Source of the DNA: Congeria kusceri
Taxonomy: Eukaryota; Mollusca; Bivalvia; Myida; Dreissenidae
Direction: 5' to 3'
Assembly: GCA_027627225.1 (NCBI GenBank)
Contig: JAPFQT010000431.1
Location: 1-64,000 of the forward strand
DNA: 64,000 bases
The notes beneath the pieces are model-generated. The model saw only the letters and a program-made list of their open reading frames with translations. It was not told where the DNA came from and searched no databases. Position 1 is the first letter of the stretch. Each line of letters begins with the position of its first letter. Below are positions 35,278-48,921 of this stretch, piece by piece. Made by a program: the position numbers and the translations under genes.

Positions 35278-35515
35278 GAACATTGTGACTTGCATATTTT
35301 ATCCGTATATTCAAAATTTCAATATGTGTATCAATTTGTATATTGCTGTTTAAGCAATTATGATATTATTGTTAATATGCAATTGTGAGCACTTGTCTTC
35401 ATTGTAATATTATATATCATGCATGTTGAACTATTATCAATACTCATGATGTACGGTGTGGAGGGGGATGCCCTCGACCCTCACAATAGAAAAAAAAAAA
35501 CAAAAAAAAAAAAAA
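35278..35515 (+). other. LINE 3' UTR, terminal hairpin and A-tail
   Basis: About 210 bp of AT-rich 3' UTR, then a hairpin (perfect GAGGG/CCCTC stem at 35461-35465 and 35471-35475, with an alternative outer pairing TGTGGAGGG/CCCTCACA, 35457-35485). A 26-nt A-tract follows, interrupted by one C (35490-35515). No AATAAA just upstream. Such 3' hairpins are recognised by the reverse transcriptase in several LINE families. Confidence 0.75.
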
Positions 35516-35524
35516 TTATGGTTA
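35516..35524. repeat. Right target-site duplication of the LINE
   Basis: TTATGGTTA directly after the A-tail, continuing into the monomer (ATGTGTCTTGG). Confidence 0.95.
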
Positions 35525-36742
35525 ATGTGTCTTGGTACAAGTGTGTGCTGATGTGAGCCACTATTAGCACATGCATGTGCTGGGAAACATGGCCATTTCA
35601 CATCAAGACAGAAGGAATATATTGCAATATCAACTTATGGTTAATGTGACCTGGTACAAGTGTGTGCTGATGTGAAACAATATAAGCACATGCCTGTGCT
35701 GGCAAACATGGCCATATCACATCAATACAGAAGAAATATATTGCCATATCAACTAATGGTTAATGTGACCTGGTACAAGTGTGTGCTGATGTTAGACAAT
35801 ATTAGCACATGCCTGTGCTGGGAAACATGGCAATTTCACATCATGACAAAAGGAATATATTGCCATATCAACTAATAGTTAATGTGACCTGGTACAAGTG
35901 TGTGCTGATGTGAGCCACTATTAGCACATGCATGTGCTGGGAAACATGGCCATTTCACATCAAGACAGAAGGAATATATTGCAATATCAACTTATGGTTA
36001 ATGTGACCTGGTACAAGTGTGTGCTGATGTGAAACAATATAAGCACATGCCTGTGCTGGGAAACATGGCCATATCACATCAATACAGAAGAAATATATTG
36101 CCATATCAACTAATGGTTAATGTGACCTGGTACAAGTGTGTGCTGATGTTAGACAATATTAGCACATGCCTGTGCTGGGAAACATGGCAATTTCACATCA
36201 TGACAAAAGGAATATATTGCCATATCAACTAATAGTTAATGTGACCTGGTACAAGTGTGTGCTGATGTGAGACACTATTAGCACATGTCTGTGCTGGGAA
36301 ACATGGCCATTTCACATCAAGACATAATGAATATATTGCCATATCAACTAATGGTAAATGTCACCTGGTAAAAGTGTGTGCCGATGTGAGACCCTACCAG
36401 CACATGCCTGTGCTGGGAAACATGGCCATTTCACATGAAGACAAAATGAATATATTGCCATATCAACTTATGGTTAACGTGACCTGCTACAAGTGTGTGC
36501 TGATGTGAGACACCATAAGCACATGCCTGTGCTGGGAAACATGGCTATAAAACATCAATACAGAAGGAATATATTGTCATATCAACTAATGCTTAATGTG
36601 ACCTGGTACAAGTGTGTGCTGATGTGGGACACCATAAGCACATGCCTGTGCTGGGAAACATGTCCATTTCACATCAATACAAAAGAAACATATTGCCATA
36701 TCAACTTATGGTTAATGTGACCTGGTACATGTGTGTACTGAT
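35516..36742. repeat. 119-bp minisatellite, U3 right part
   Basis: Resumes directly after the LINE tail, about ten monomers. The three-monomer block at 35660-36016 is repeated at 36017-36373, a 357-bp higher-order step. Confidence 0.95.
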
Positions 36743-37012
36743 GTATTTTTCTACTTGTATCTTATATAATGCTATTGCATTGAAAGCTAACCTGGATACA
36801 TGTTACAGAAACTAAACATACCACAAGTTAAATGTCATTTATTTACTGTTTTACTTTTACGCACTTTACTTTGTGCACTTATACAAATTTAACATGACAT
36901 TTGGTCCTTGTATCTTTGATCTTTCACTGGACTGACTGGAATATAACCAGTCAGTCAGGTATATTTCGGACTATCTGTAGTAAGGTAACGTAAAATATGT
37001 TTGCATATATAC

Positions 37013-37170
37013 CGCAATATTTGGTTTAATTTTCAGCAGGTCAAACATGGTGGCCATGTCAATCAAACTATGGCGTACTTCCCGATACAGTGAACCAATG
37101 AAATTGAGGAGAATCAAGCGCTCGAACAGCAGGCCGTTCACCATGACTAGATGGCCGACTGTCATCGTAC
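37013..37170 (-). pseudogene. ABCB7: ABCB7-like exon E, U3
   Basis: 158-bp open exon with two private substitutions: V-G-D-L to V-G-H-L and I-P-L-N to I-L-L-N. Both hit residues conserved in ABCB7, consistent with relaxed constraint. Confidence 0.9.
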
Positions 37171-38812
37171 CTGAGGATGAGAAGCAATTATAGTTAAGGA
37201 CTGAAAAGACGATATCAGTGCAGAGAATGTTTTCTGCATTCCTAAGAATGCATTCTCAATCACTAGTAAACCTTAGTCTCCCCAATTAAAAACATTTTCG
37301 AACAGGCATTCGTTTTCAACCAATATAAACAGAGTTCATAACTATTGAATTAAAACTGCTACAATGTTTCTTCCCCATTCACAAGATTTCATGCAATTGG
37401 GAACTGAAAGTGTACTTGAGTTGCATGACACCTATTGCATCAAACAATCTTGCACTTTACCATATTTAATGTTTGTTTTCCCACAATCTATTTTTTCGGC
37501 CACCCTCAAAATTAGCTAAAATAAATATTTGTTTGAGTCAATTTTTTTGGACCCTTTCAGAAAAGGAAATAAACTACTATCTAGGTTTTTGGTTGGATAC
37601 TTATTGGAAATATCCATTGACATTAAATATTTCACAGGAAGCGATGATGGTTTTCACAGGTTTTTCCGAATTGTTTATTAATGTAATCATGCATTCTATA
37701 CACAGAGGATGACGTCACATGCCAAACCTCTGTACTTAACTGCATTATTTCTCCCAAAACGGAGAAATGTGCTTACGCATGAAGTAATCCCGCGTATGAA
37801 AGTTGTTTCAGAAATGACTTTATTGATACCATTAATCAGTCTAATATTCAGATAATACTGCTAGTAGAATATATTTCTGTTATAATATAAAATAACGGTA
37901 AAATCTCAGTTGTTCGTGTTTAACGCTACTTAGCTTGTTTATTATAAAAAGCTACTTTCACTTTTATTTTGTGTCAAAATTCAAGGTTAGATGCCAGTAA
38001 ATCAAATTCCCGTAGGGTCCCATTATAAAACGGCGAACTTTCAGATTTCAGATTGTGCAAACTTGGTGTCTGTTCAAAGATGAATCTTTCGTCATCCAAA
38101 AATTGCAATAAAAAGAAATGGCATTTTACTTCTAAGAAAATGCGTCTCACCCGAATGCAGACACCGGTAGAAACTAGGGTTTAGGCAGTCATATTTCGAC
38201 AAAAGCCCCATGCCACAGTAAACACACCCCAAAAACCCATCTTTTAAGTTAGCCTCCAAAGAAATCCACAAAAATGTTCCAAACACACAGAGGATATTAG
38301 AAATAACCACAAAAGGCATGTCTGACATTGCTAAATGCTTTTCATAGCAGAAGAAAAATAGAACTCTAGTAAAAGGCAATATTTGGAATGTAAAACGGAG
38401 GGAAACACGTTGATTTACTGGTATCTAACCTCCATGCGATGTTAAATCAGCCATTGCAAGCTATGCTGGAAAGTAGCGCGTACCCATAATGCCTAGAGCT
38501 TGAGTTCACAGGTCTGTCAGACCAGTGTACACACAACGGCTATCATGTGAAGTCTTTACAGCCCGACTTTGAATGCCCATTAGCAAGTTGTACAATGGCT
38601 TTAATATAAAGTCTCAGGTAATAAATTAATGCCTTTAGCACTAAACGCAAACCATATTCGCTGATAACAATACTAATTTACGATTTTTATGACAATATTG
38701 CAGATGCTACCTTTTAGGACAAATTTTGAACAATTATTTTTTGTGACACAAACTTTTGGGAGGTTGAAAAAATGTATGCCTTCGAAAACGTAACGTTTTT
38801 ACCTGCCATGAT

Positions 38813-38987
38813 GCCCTGGCTGGCGAGGATCATGATGGCTGTCAGTCCGACACTAAAGATGAAGTTCTGACTCCAGTTCAGCAGGGCCAGACTGGTTACA
38901 GTTTTCACTGACTTCTCCTCATATACACTAAGAATTGTGTCGTACCGTTCTGCCTCGTCCTTCTAGTTATTGCAACACTGAAATTAC
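38813..38987 (-). pseudogene. ABCB7: ABCB7-like exon D with in-frame TAG, U3
   Basis: 175-bp exon with the shared TAG at 38973-38975. The two codons before N-N read C-C instead of C-F (TTC to TGC), a private change at a position conserved as Phe in the family. Confidence 0.9.
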
Positions 38988-39407
38988 AGAGAAAACAATA
39001 ATTGGAATATGGTATGAACAAATAAATGGTTGTGTGACTGAACACCAATATTAGAACACATATATTCAAACTCATGGCCCACTCTGCCAGTCACCAAATT
39101 AGCCAATGACTACATTTTGAACATTTACTTTTCTAAAGAAAATCTATTTTGGTTTTAATGGTTAATCATGTTTATATCTTGTGTTGTGTTGTGCGTATTG
39201 TCTTGTATTTTATAGGCAATAGGTCATTTGCCTTGAATAATGGACCAGCGGATGTTAATAAGGGTTTCTCTCTTGGTGATGTCTGTGGAATTTCTTCATT
39301 CTTATATTTATTCTTTAAAAAAAATCCTATTAAATGTCTATTGTGAGTAGGGTTTTAACATAATACAATAAGTTTGTCTAAAGACATGTTTAAGCCCTAA
39401 GGAGGGA

Positions 39408-39529
39408 AATAGTCTGCTAATTGCTGTGACAAACAATTGAGTCCAAAAATAGTCTGCTAATTGCTGTGACAAACAATTGAGTCCAAAAAGAGTCCGCTAA
39501 TTGCTGTGACAAACAATTGAGTCCAAAAC
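39408..39529. repeat. Three 40-bp direct repeats, U3
   Basis: Same triplet; the third copy starts AGAGTCCGC. Confidence 0.88.
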
Positions 39530-39870
39530 AACTCAGTGAAGTTATTTGGAAACATACCATAATTAAGTAATTGGAAATAGCGTACAAAACAACTTACACG
39601 TACATTCTAAGAATCGTTATACATCTGAGCAAAAACATAACCGATTTTCAAGCTTTTAGCTTTTAAACACTTTTTAAAGCCATTAAATCTTGCAACAAAT
39701 TCATGTTTTGGAAGCGTACCTTCACTGTCTCGTAGTTGACGAGTGAGAACGTACATTCTAGGACTCTTAATACATCTGAACTTTTAACAAAAACATTACA
39801 GATTTTCAAGCTTTAAGCTCTTAAACACTTTAAAACCACTAAATATTACATGCATGTTTTGGAAGTGTAC

Positions 39871-39958
39871 CTTCACTGTCTTGTAGTTGATGAGTGAGTC
39901 TATGGCCTTGTTGCCTGCCTCTCCTTCAGCCTGGTTCATCTGCACTCGGATCTTTGTC
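39871..39958 (-). pseudogene. ABCB7: ABCB7-like exon C, U3
   Basis: 88-bp exon, same as U1/U2. The partial 3' copy is at 39720-39747. Confidence 0.9.
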
Positions 39959-40603
39959 CTATATAGGGGACAAGTTTTGTAACAACAAAGATAATAATTT
40001 TGAATTAACACAACTATAAATTCTTAACAAAATTTATTTTTCAAATTCACACAACTACTACTTTTGTAGCTCTAGAGTTGACGATAACCTAATTAAACCT
40101 GGTTCATACTGACAATTTCAAATTCACACTTTCTGTAGCTGTAGACTGAAAGATGAGGATAATATAATTATTCCAAGTTCAGCAATCAACTTCAGCAGTA
40201 AGGAATGCCAATATGACAAGCTTTTAAAGTAATTTTCATTGACGGCATTAAATATTTGTCATGCATTATAACGAGAATGTTCTACATATACAGAGATATC
40301 TCTAATATGTACAACACATCCATGGAACCTCAATTATTGAACAATCCATGAGTATTGTTAAAGTTTTTTCACAGCTACAAAACTGGCAGATACCAGTTAA
40401 ATTTATACTGGGTATATCACACCAATATTTTCTTGATATTGCTCCACATATTCTTGAATATGCATGTAGTTATATACAGGTAAATAATACAAGAGCAGAA
40501 ATTTCTGTAAGAATTTGATAACAGAGTTATAGTACTTCATCTCAACACTTCTACTCAGCACCCACATGATTTTTTAATTTAAATCCCTCTATAAATCCCC
40601 TAA

Positions 40604-42387
40604 TGCTAGGTTCCCACTATCACGATTTGCGCCACGATTGAAATTGTGGTCTAAATCGTGGACCAATCGTGATGATCCTATCATATCTTGAGGTCAGTCG
40701 TGGCAATCGTGTTCATCGTCGAATGGTTCAAAAATTATTTACGATTAACACGACCAACTGCGATCAATTGTCCATTGGGATCAGCGTATCAGATCTTATT
40801 GCATCGTAACAAAGTGCGAAAAATCGTATCTAATCGTGCATCCAAATCGTGGTGATCAGGACCGATCATAGACGAGATAAAACACCACGCTCTGTTAAGA
40901 TGTGTTGCGATCTCCAAGAAACAATGAAGTCAATAGTCAGTCAGGCTGTATTTATATCATTCGGGTCCAGTCGTAGCTCGAATTGTGATCTCCATAGATC
41001 ATGATCGTGAAAGACATCGCGACCACAATTGTATCCTATTGTAACGGAGCGCATGGATTCGTGATAAGCGTATCGTACAACACATCCATGGAACCTCAAT
41101 TATTGAACAATCCATGAGTAGGGTTAAAGTTTTTTCACAGCTACAAAACTCTCAGCACCCACATTATTTTTTAATTTAAATCCCTCTATATATCCCCTAA
41201 TGCTAGGTTCCCACTATCACGATTTGCGCCACGATTGTTGTGGTCTAAATCGTGGACCAATCGTGATGATCCCATCATATCTTGAGGTCAGTCGTGGCAA
41301 TCGTGTTCATCGTCGAACGGTTCAAAAATTATTTACGATTAACACGACCAATGCGACCAATTGTCCATTGGGATCAGCGTATCAGATCTTATTGCATCGT
41401 AACAAAGTGCGAAAAATCGTATCTAATCGTGCATCCAAATCGTGGTGATCAGGACCGATCATAGACGAGATAAAACACCACGCTCTGTTAAGATGTGTTG
41501 CGATCTCCAAGAAACAATGAAGTCAATAGTCAGTCAGGCTGTATTTATATCATTCGGGTCCAGTCGTAGCTCGAATTGTGATCTCCATAGATCATGATCG
41601 TGAAAGACATCGCGACCACAATTGTATCCTATTGTAACGGAGCGCATGGATTCGTGATAAGCGTATCGTACAACACATCCATGGAACTTCAATTATTGAA
41701 CAATCCATGAGTAGGGTTAAAGTTTTTTCACAGCTACAAAACTCTCAGCACCCAAATTATTTTTTAATTTAAATCCCTCTATATATCCCCTAATGCTAGG
41801 TTCCCACTATCACGATTTGCGCCACGATTGTTGTGGTCTAAATCGTGGACCAATCGTGATGATCCTATCATATCTTGAGGTCAGTCGTGGCAATCGTGTT
41901 CATCGTCGAACGGTTCAAAAATTATTTACGATTAACACGACCAACTGCGACCAATTGTCCATTGGGATCAGCGTATCAGATCTTATTGCATCGTAACAAA
42001 GTGCGAAAAATCGTATCTAATCGTGCATCCAAATCGTGGTGATCAGGACCGATCATAGACGAGATAAAACACCACGCTCTGTTAAGATGTGTTGCGATCT
42101 CCAAGAAACAATGAAGTCAATAGTCAGTCAGGCTGTATTTATATCATTCGGGTCCAGTCGTAGCTCGAATTGTGATCTCCATAGATCATGATCGTGAAAG
42201 ACATCGCGACCACAATTGTATCCTATTGTAACGGAGCGCATGGATTCGTGATAAGCGTATCGTACAACACATCCATGGAACTTCAATTATTGAACAATCC
42301 ATGAGTAGGGTTAAAGTTTTTTCACAGCTACAAAACTCTCAGCACCCACATTATTTTTTAATTTAAATCCCTCTATATATCCCCTAA
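40604..42387. mobile_element. Three truncated CGAT-rich MITE subrepeats, U3
   Basis: Truncated copies start at 40604, 41201 and 41794, spaced 597, 593 and 594 bp; all three intervals are of the short form. Confidence 0.88.
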
Positions 42388-43180
42388 TGCTAGGTTCCCA
42401 CTATCACGATTTGCGCCACGATTGTTGTGGTCTAAATCGTGGACCAATCGTGATGATCCTATCATATCTTGAGGTCAGTCGTGGCAATCGTGTTCATCGT
42501 CGAACGGTTCAAAAATTATTTACGATTAACACGACCAACTGCGACCAATTGTCCATTGGGATCAGCGTATCAGATCTTATTGCATCGTAACAAAGTGCGA
42601 AAAATCGTATCTAATCGTGCATCCAAATCGTGGTGATCAGGACCGATCATAGACGAGATAAAACACCACGCTCTGTTAAGATGTGTTGCGATCTCAAGAA
42701 ACAATGCAGTCAATAGTCAGTCAGGCTGTATTTATATCATTCGGGTCCAGTCGTAGCTCGAATTGTGATCTCCATAGATCATGATCGTGAAAGACATCGC
42801 GACCACAATTGTATCCTATTGTAACGGAGCGCATGGATTCGTGATAAGCGTATCGGGACTTATCTGAACGTACTAGAACGTCCTTTTTCGGGGAACCCGA
42901 TCGAAATGATCGTGTCAGATCGAGACCCATTTGTGGACAATATCGAAACAATCCCAACGGTACGTATGTAATCGTATCTAAACTGGAGATCAGACCGTGA
43001 CACCTGTAATTAACGAATCGCAAAACATCGTACAAAAACAGAGCGCAAAACATCGTATCAAAACGTATGGACTCGCATCACATTGTATCCAAGCCTGAAA
43101 AATCAAAGAAATACCACGATCAGCTGCAAGTGGCCAATCGTGGCGTTCGTGACAGACCACAGGATAGTGGGAACCTAGCA
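42388..43180. mobile_element. CGAT-rich MITE, full length, U3
   Basis: 793 bp with both terminal inverted repeats and TAA flanks. Confidence 0.87.
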
Positions 43181-43338
43181 TAAATACATTAAAATAATGT
43201 TCCACCTAGAATGCAGAGCATGGTGGTCGATAATTATATACCCCTAAAATACTGTTATCACATTTGTCGCAAAGAAATATTCACAGAAGTACACAATCAC
43301 AAATGCTACCCATAATATGTATGGATGAAACTACACAC

Positions 43339-43418
43339 CTCCACTGTGTGATCAGCAAGGTAAATATCGTGTAGGTTGTTATGCAGCCAATCGTTACACC
43401 TGCAAACTCCGGGCCGCA
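43339..43418 (-). pseudogene. ABCB7: ABCB7-like exon B, U3
   Basis: 80-bp exon, same as U1/U2, intact splice sites and phase. Confidence 0.87.
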
Positions 43419-43915
43419 CTGAAATACCAAATGAGTATTCAAGGATTTACTTTCACTGGAATGGTATATAATTTAATTTAAACATACCTGTTTTTGTATC
43501 TTCAGATACTGTCATACAAATACAATAAGACAAATAGAAGGAATAAGAAAACTAACGTAGAAAATGTTTCTGTAGTATGAGACAGCTAAAAGTAGATCAT
43601 AGTAAATTTATTGGTGATAAAGTCAAGTAAAATCTATTTAATTTCTGATTAAAACAGACTGAAAGTACTGTAAAATCATTTTATTTCGCGGAGGTCTAAT
43701 TTTTCGCCTATTTTGTGGTCCAAACTGAATGCAACTTTAAGACCCGGCTGTAATTCTCTTTTCGCACGATTATTAGAAAATACATACCCAAAAATGAAAA
43801 AATGGGCAAATTAAAGACCAAGCGCATTAGCAGTTTTTCAAGAATGTATACATTTAGACATCCAATCAAATAAAATGATTTTACAGGGTGATGGCACAGA
43901 AACAGCGAGGCCTAC

Positions 43916-43997
43916 CAGGACGCCAGTAACCATGAGCACCTCGAGAACTGTGGGAACCACGTTGAACACCACCGACCTGAGGACACAGTCTATATCC
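43916..43997 (-). pseudogene. ABCB7: ABCB7-like exon A, U3
   Basis: 82-bp exon, same as U2 (D-I-D-C-V-L start). Splice sites intact. Confidence 0.82.
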
Positions 43998-44046
43998 CTG
44001 AAATGTACGAAACAAAGACATATGAGGCGTGTCGAGGTAAATCAGG

Positions 44047-44232
44047 TCTTAATGCATGTGCGTAAAGTGTCATCCCGGATCAGCCTGTGCAGTCCGCACA
44101 GGTTAATCAGGGACGACACTTTCCGCCTACAGTGGAATTTTGTTTAGAAGAGACTTCCTTTAAACAGAAAATACCATAAAAGCGGACTGCACTTACTAAT
44201 CTGGGACGACACTTTACGCACTTGCATTAAGC
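44047..44232. mobile_element. Foldback MITE, U3/U4 border
   Basis: Same inverted-repeat element at the same place next to exon A. Confidence 0.78.
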
Positions 44233-44865
44233 CCGGTTTTCTCACGGCGCGTCTCATATATCTTGTCATGCAACATTATTAGCCATATGCATGCAAAACA
44301 ATCTGATCCTGATGATTACAAACAACCGACATCTTGACGTAGTCTATAGCACTGAAATATTGGAAACAACGACATGTACATCATAATGCAGTATTAACAG
44401 CCATATGCAAGCAAAACAAACTGCACCTAATGTTTATGCTTCAGTATAATGTGATATTTACATTGGACATCACATACCTTATAATAATATATTGTCAACT
44501 TTTAATAACTCTGAAACATGTCAGTATATAATTCATACACTTGAAAGTTAGGAAACAAAAACAAATATATATACATGTATATTCCACTGTTGATTATTTT
44601 ATCTTCATGTTTTATCTATCAACTGGTCTTACTGTATATAATTTTCTTTTTATTATCCTATTGCACACTTTGTTTTGACTTTTTATTGGAAAAAAAGAAC
44701 TGATGTACTTCGAAGTTGTAACAGATCAGAATTACTAGTCACACTGGTACTCAGGGGTATGCATTTTGTATTGCTCATGTATTCATGTCACACATGAATT
44801 TAGTGATTTTTATCTTTTACTTTGACTTATAGACTGAAAAACTAGCGAAACATTATATAAATATA

Positions 44866-44996
44866 ATATGGCTGCATGTGTGACATTGATATTGTCAACC
44901 CGTCGGCAGAGTGTCACCCAAGGCGAATGCCTAGTGGTGACATTCTGTTTCGAGGGTAAACAACATCAATAATCAATGTCTCTCAAGCTGCCATAT
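44866..44996. repeat. 131-bp imperfect palindrome, U4
   Basis: Same palindrome; one arm base changed (CTCAAGCTG instead of CTCACGCTG). Confidence 0.7.
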
Positions 44997-47018
44997 AAAC
45001 TGATTTATTTTATTATACCAAACAAAATTGAGTAAAATAGGGTAAACACATGCTTAATTCTGCCCATCAAGATTGAAGAATGCCTAAATATTCTTTCATA
45101 TTCAGAAATACTTGAAAAACAATTTTTCTTACATTTAACATTGACGAGAATCGTTTGTTTACACACTAAATAGTGATGTCACGACTATATGACGTCACGA
45201 CAAGGGAGGCAATCTTTTCATGATGCGGCTGAAAAACTGATGCAGTTACTTGCCCTCATATGACATTCAAAATGTCAGCCCGGTCGCATGACCTGACAGT
45301 CACTTTCGCGTGGTCACATGTCAAAAAGGTTGAAATGTTTTTGAGTCAAAATATCTCTTTCTCCAGTAATGGGAATTTATCATTGTAGAGAAAAGCTACG
45401 TATAATAATACTAAATATTGTATGCACATACAACAAAAATTATTTAAGGTCATACAAAAAATATCAACAAATGGTTTCATTTAACAGTTTAGATAACATG
45501 TTTGTATTCATTTGTATATCAATATTTACATCAAAATGTTAAAGCTGTATGTAACAACATTTGAGAAAACTTTATGTATATACAAAGTAGTATTAAGCCA
45601 TTATTTTCATATACCTTTTTAGGTCTTTCTAAACAATAGTACATTAAATGAAAAAAACGAAACAACAACACATAACACGAGCGTACAAAGGCTAATTTTT
45701 AATATTATTATCATACCAGGTTGATTGTTTATTTTACTAATATTTTGTAATTTATTATATTTATTAGTACAATGTGAACCTTGAGTTTGTCTGTTTTTGT
45801 TTAGGTGACTTGTGAATATTTGAATTGACTCTTCGAAATTGAATTTTGACCCTTGAAAATTTGGGTCAAAGGGTCAATGACCCTAGAAATTTACAGCCTA
45901 CTGAACACCCTGATACAATTATTAATTGAAATAAACAATATAATTATAGCTTTGTTTTCATTTACCATTTTAAAAATATTAATACTTTTGTAACTTGAAT
46001 TGCACACTTACAATATCTGAATTATTAAATTTATAAAGATTAAGATATACCCCAACATTTTAATTTAACACTTTCAAAAAATATTGTGCAAGTTTAATTG
46101 CAAGTAATTATGTTCTGAAACATTAAAAACAAAACTATACACCTTAATTTCTGTGGGTATTGAAACAATGGAGTTAACCAAATCTGTTAAAAATGTGTGA
46201 ACAACATGATTTGCTCAATACTCAAACCAACTCAAGCTCTTCATTATGAACTGCTGATACTCAGTAATTAGCACAAACAACAATGTAAATTTCAAAAATG
46301 TAAAATTTTAATTATGAGTGTATTTAGACATACACAATGTAATCTATGAGAAAAATGGTATATAATGGTAAAATACTTGTACCTAGAACTATACAATCTG
46401 TTCATTCCAAGACAAACAGGTGTGAATAAAACCTATAATAGTATTTTATTATTGCAAAGTATAATGTTACCATACTGCAAACCTATTTATGCATACTAAC
46501 AGTACTGGTATATTACTTCTTTGCCTAGACTGAAATCATATGGCAATTAAATAATTTGAAGTGCAAGGAACTTAGTTAAGTTACCAGTCACTAAGTTTTA
46601 TAGCAGACAAATGTTGAATGTAGATCATTGTTAATTTCTCAACAAATCTTGAGAGTTTCAAGTACTTTAGAATTAAGATGCACAAAAATGAATTTAAATT
46701 TGTATGAACTAAGACAACATTGAAAAACAAAACACTATAGTTACCACAAACTTATTTGTAATATTCAGAAAAATATATTTTGAATGTGCAATTAACATAG
46801 CGTTGTGCAATTTATACTGCTTATAATATGTAAAGAAAGGAATAACACTATAATTTTAGCTGAACTATGAGAAAAAATGTGTAACAGTTCACATTGTCAA
46901 ACCATGTGTCATTGTGAACACCGTATATCAAGTTCACACTCGTATGTTCACAAGTTTAATGCCTATTTTAAGTTGTTAAAATTCAAAGAGGTAGTGGTAG
47001 GTTCTTTATCTGAAATGT

Positions 47019-48921
47019 AGTCTGGACCAAGTACGTGCTGATGTGAGCCACTATTAGCACATGCCTGTCCATTTCACATCAACAAAGAAGGAATGTATTG
47101 CCATATCAACTTATGGTTAATGTGGCCTGGTACAAGTGTGTGCTGATGTGAGACACTATTAGCAAATGCCTGTGCTGGGAAACATGGCCATTTCACATCG
47201 AGACGGAATGAATATATTGTCATTTCAACTAATGGTTAATGGGACCTGGCACAAGTGTGTCCTGACTTAGACACTATTAGCACATGCCTGTGCTGGGAAA
47301 CATGGCCATTTCACATCAAGACAGGGGTATATTGCCATATCAACTAATGGTTAATGTGACCTGAAAGTGTGTGCTGATGTGAGCCACTATTAGCACATGC
47401 ATGTGCTGGGAAACATGGCCATTTCACATCAAGACAGAAGGAACATATTGCCATATCAACAAATGGTTAATGTGTCTTGGTACAAGTGTGTTCTGATGTG
47501 AGACAATTTTAGCACATGCCTGTGCTCGGAAACATGGCCATTTCAAATCAAGACAGTAGGAATATATTGTCATATCAACTTATGATTAATGTGTCTTGGT
47601 ACAAGTGTGTGCTGATGTGAGCCACTATTAGCACATGCATGTGCTGGGAAACATGGCCATTTCACATCAAGACAGAAGGAATATATTGCAATATCAACTT
47701 ATGGTTAATGTGACCTGGTACAAGTGTGTGCTGATGTGAAACAATATAAGCACATGCCTGTGCTGGGAAACATGGCCATATCACATCAATACAGAAGAAA
47801 TATATTGCCATATCAACTAATGGTTAATGTGACCTGGTACAAGTGTGTGCTGATGTTAGTCAATATTAGCACATGCCTGTGCTGGGAAACATGGCACACC
47901 ATGACAAAAGGAATATATTGCCATATCAACTACTAGTTAATGTGACCTGGTACAAGTGTGTGCTGATGTGAGACACTATTAGCACATGCCTGTGCTGGGA
48001 AACATGGCCATTTCACATCAAGACATAATGAATATATTGCCATATCAACTAATGGTAAATGTCACCTGGTAAAAGTGTGTGCCGATGTGAGACCCTACCA
48101 GCACATGCCTGTGCTGGGAAACATGGCCATTTCACATGAAGACAAAATGAATATATTGCCATATCAACTTATGGTTAACGTGACCTGCTACAAGTGTGTG
48201 CTGATGTGAGACACCATAAGCACATGCCTGTGCTGCTAAACATGGATATAAAACATCAACACAGAAGGAATATATTGCCATATCAACTTATGGTTAATGT
48301 GACCTTGTACCAGTGTTTGCTGATGTGAGACACTATAAGCACATGCCTGTGCTGGGAAACATGGCCATTTCACATCAAGACAGTAGGAATATATTGTCAT
48401 ATCAACTAATGCTTAATATGACCCGGTACAAGTGTGTGCTGATGTGGGACACTATTAGCACATGTCTGTGCTGGGAAACATGGCCATTTCACATCAAGAC
48501 TGTAGGAATATATTACTATATCAACTAATGGTAAATGTCACCTGGTAAAAGTGTGTGCCGATGTGAGACCCTACCAGCACATGCCTGTGCTGGGAAACAT
48601 GGCCATTTCACATGAAGACAAAATGAATATATTGCCATATCAACTTATGGTTAACGTGACCTGCTACAAGTGTGTGCTGATGTGAGACACCATAAGCACA
48701 TGCCTGTGCTGGGAAACATGGCTATAAAACATCAATACAGAAGGAATATATTGTCATATCAACTAATGCTTAATGTGACCTGGTACAAGTGTGTGCTGAT
48801 GTGGGACACCATAAGCACATGCCTGTGCTGGGAAACATGTCTATTTCACATCAATACAAAAGAAATATATTGCCATATCAACTTATGGTTAATGTGACCT
48901 GGTACATGTGTGTACTGATGT
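47019..48921. repeat. 119-bp minisatellite array, U4
   Basis: About 16 monomers, including a 357-bp higher-order repeat (frames at 48313 and 48670) and a block with CCATGACAAAAGG not found in U1-U3. Confidence 0.95.

Larger units (their letters stand above)
26634..35515 (+). mobile_element. L1/Tx1-like non-LTR retrotransposon (LINE)
   Basis: 8882-bp insertion with a 5' UTR (26634-27064), ORF1, a 3.36 kb spacer, ORF2 with endonuclease and reverse transcriptase, a short 3' UTR and an A-tail. It is flanked by TTATGGTTA on both sides (26625-26633, 35516-35524). The empty site is visible in the other units, which read straight through the same minisatellite sequence. Present only in U3. It looks full length and young; the one clear lesion is a frameshift near the ORF2 C-terminus. 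The two-ORF layout with an APE endonuclease and a C-terminal zinc-binding domain suggests the L1/Tx1 group. Confidence 0.95.
22434..44088. repeat. Large tandem unit U3 (interrupted by a LINE)
   Basis: Third unit, 21655 bp. Without the LINE and one target duplication it would be about 12.8 kb. It carries the 700-bp segment 23959-24659, a minisatellite split by the LINE (26063-26633 and 35516-36742), exons E-A at 37013-43997 and four MITE segments (starts 40604, 41201, 41794, 42388). Stretches 22578-23210, 23342-23958, 24960-26062, 37171-38812, 38988-39719, 39959-40603 and 43419-43915 match the U1 non-coding stretches. Confidence 0.95.
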
